Positions 63,680-64,000 of a stretch of DNA of 64,000 bases are shown here, piece after piece. A model generated the notes under the pieces. That model did no database searches, was not told the DNA's origin, and worked only from the letters and a program-made list of their open reading frames with translations. Each line of letters begins with the position of its first letter. Positions within the stretch are counted from its first letter, which is position 1. The DNA is from Mucilaginibacter sp. CSA2-8R (GTDB lineage: Bacteria; Bacteroidota; Bacteroidia; Sphingobacteriales; Sphingobacteriaceae). A program made the position numbers and the translations under genes. The stretch spans positions 1 through 64,000 of the forward strand of contig NZ_CP152389.1 in the NCBI RefSeq assembly GCF_038806765.1, given 5' to 3'.

Positions 63680-64000
63680 TTATCGAATTAATTTATTATC
63701 TGTATCAGGAAATACTAAAATAGGTTCGTACTGGCGGGCTTCAGCCTGTTCCATGTAAGCGTACGACATAATAATCACAATATCACCTACCTGCGCCAGG
63801 CGGGCAGTAGCGCCATTAAGGCAAATTGTTCCGCTTCCGCGTTCGCCTCTAATCACATAAGTTTCGAAACGGGCACCGTTGTTATTATTAACAATCTGTA
63901 CCTTTTCATTTGGGATAATATTCGCCGCTTCTATTAAATCCTCATCAATAGTAATGCTGCCTACGTAGTTTAGTTCGGCCTGCGTTACTTTAGCACGATG
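63680..64000 (-). CDS. panD: Aspartate 1-decarboxylase (5' end outside window)
   Basis: The visible 107 codons read [20 protein letters not shown] at the edge, lacking only the first ten or so residues. The Gly-Ser bond in YVGSITID is where the proenzyme self-cleaves to form the pyruvoyl cofactor. Further family landmarks are [32 protein letters not shown] and [13 protein letters not shown]. It makes beta-alanine for pantothenate/CoA. The stop is TAA at 63680-63682. It precedes the TonB-C gene copy 2 on the same strand by 31 bases. Confidence 0.96.
   Translation of the reverse strand, partial: HRAKVTQAELNYVGSITIDEDLIEAANIIPNEKVQIVNNNNGARFETYVIRGERGSGTICLNGATARLAQVGDIVIIMSYAYMEQAEARQYEPILVFPDTDNKLIR

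Overview
The window looks like chromosomal DNA from a Bacteroidota bacterium of the Sphingobacteriaceae (Pedobacter/Mucilaginibacter type). The evidence is a SusC/SusD pair with polysaccharide-degrading enzymes, promoters of the Bacteroidota form TTG-N16-21-TAnnTTTG, DUF4175 and MORN/TonB-C family proteins, short or absent leaders with TTG and GTG starts, and a 29-residue basic protein of the COX24/mS38 type. No phage, insertion sequence, integron or CRISPR array was seen.

Layout. 1-490: start of nadB, then a divergent AT-rich gap to nadA with a cluster of DnaA boxes that looks like a replication origin. 491-9285: nadA, thiL, a secreted hydrolase, a three-gene operon (unknown protein, cyclophilin, gamma-carbonic anhydrase), an Ig-like lipoprotein, mnmG and a small membrane protein; two perfect parS-like palindromes lie just upstream of mnmG. 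9292-19985: ABC-F protein, Rossmann protein, Mla lipid-transport operon, glutathione peroxidase, ybeY, an RsbW-like ATPase, DUF4175. 19986-21406: long non-coding stretch with an array of seven hairpins and tRNA-Pro(GGG). 21407-37306: a 7TM-DISM receptor fused to a transposase-type zinc ribbon, next to a polysaccharide utilisation locus (SusC, SusD, two GH30, a lyase, GH88, GH2). 37412-49637: small regulatory modules (MarR-GNAT/PanE, SDR/HxlR, haem-protein/LytS/LytTR, cupin/TlpA, OmpR-type two-component system). 49853-64000: housekeeping genes (ssb, mutY, HU, TPR, small basic protein, RNase G, radA), an NHL lipoprotein, carB, two paralogous MORN/TonB-C proteins, and the end of panD.

How the genes work together. 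nadB and nadA together make quinolinate for NAD. The PUL would bind and import an oligosaccharide (SusCD), cut a beta-glucan-like backbone (GH30), eliminate at uronic acid residues (lyase), remove the unsaturated uronate (GH88) and trim with GH2. That set points to a glucuronic-acid-containing beta-glucan, which is an inference. No classical SusR, hybrid two-component or ECF/anti-sigma regulator lies beside the PUL; the adjacent receptor with a DNA-binding-like tail is the obvious candidate.

Most interesting items: the receptor/zinc-ribbon chimera, the oriC-like DnaA-box cluster with nearby parS sites (one built into the end of a gene), the seven-hairpin array, and several operator/promoter arrangements readable base by base.
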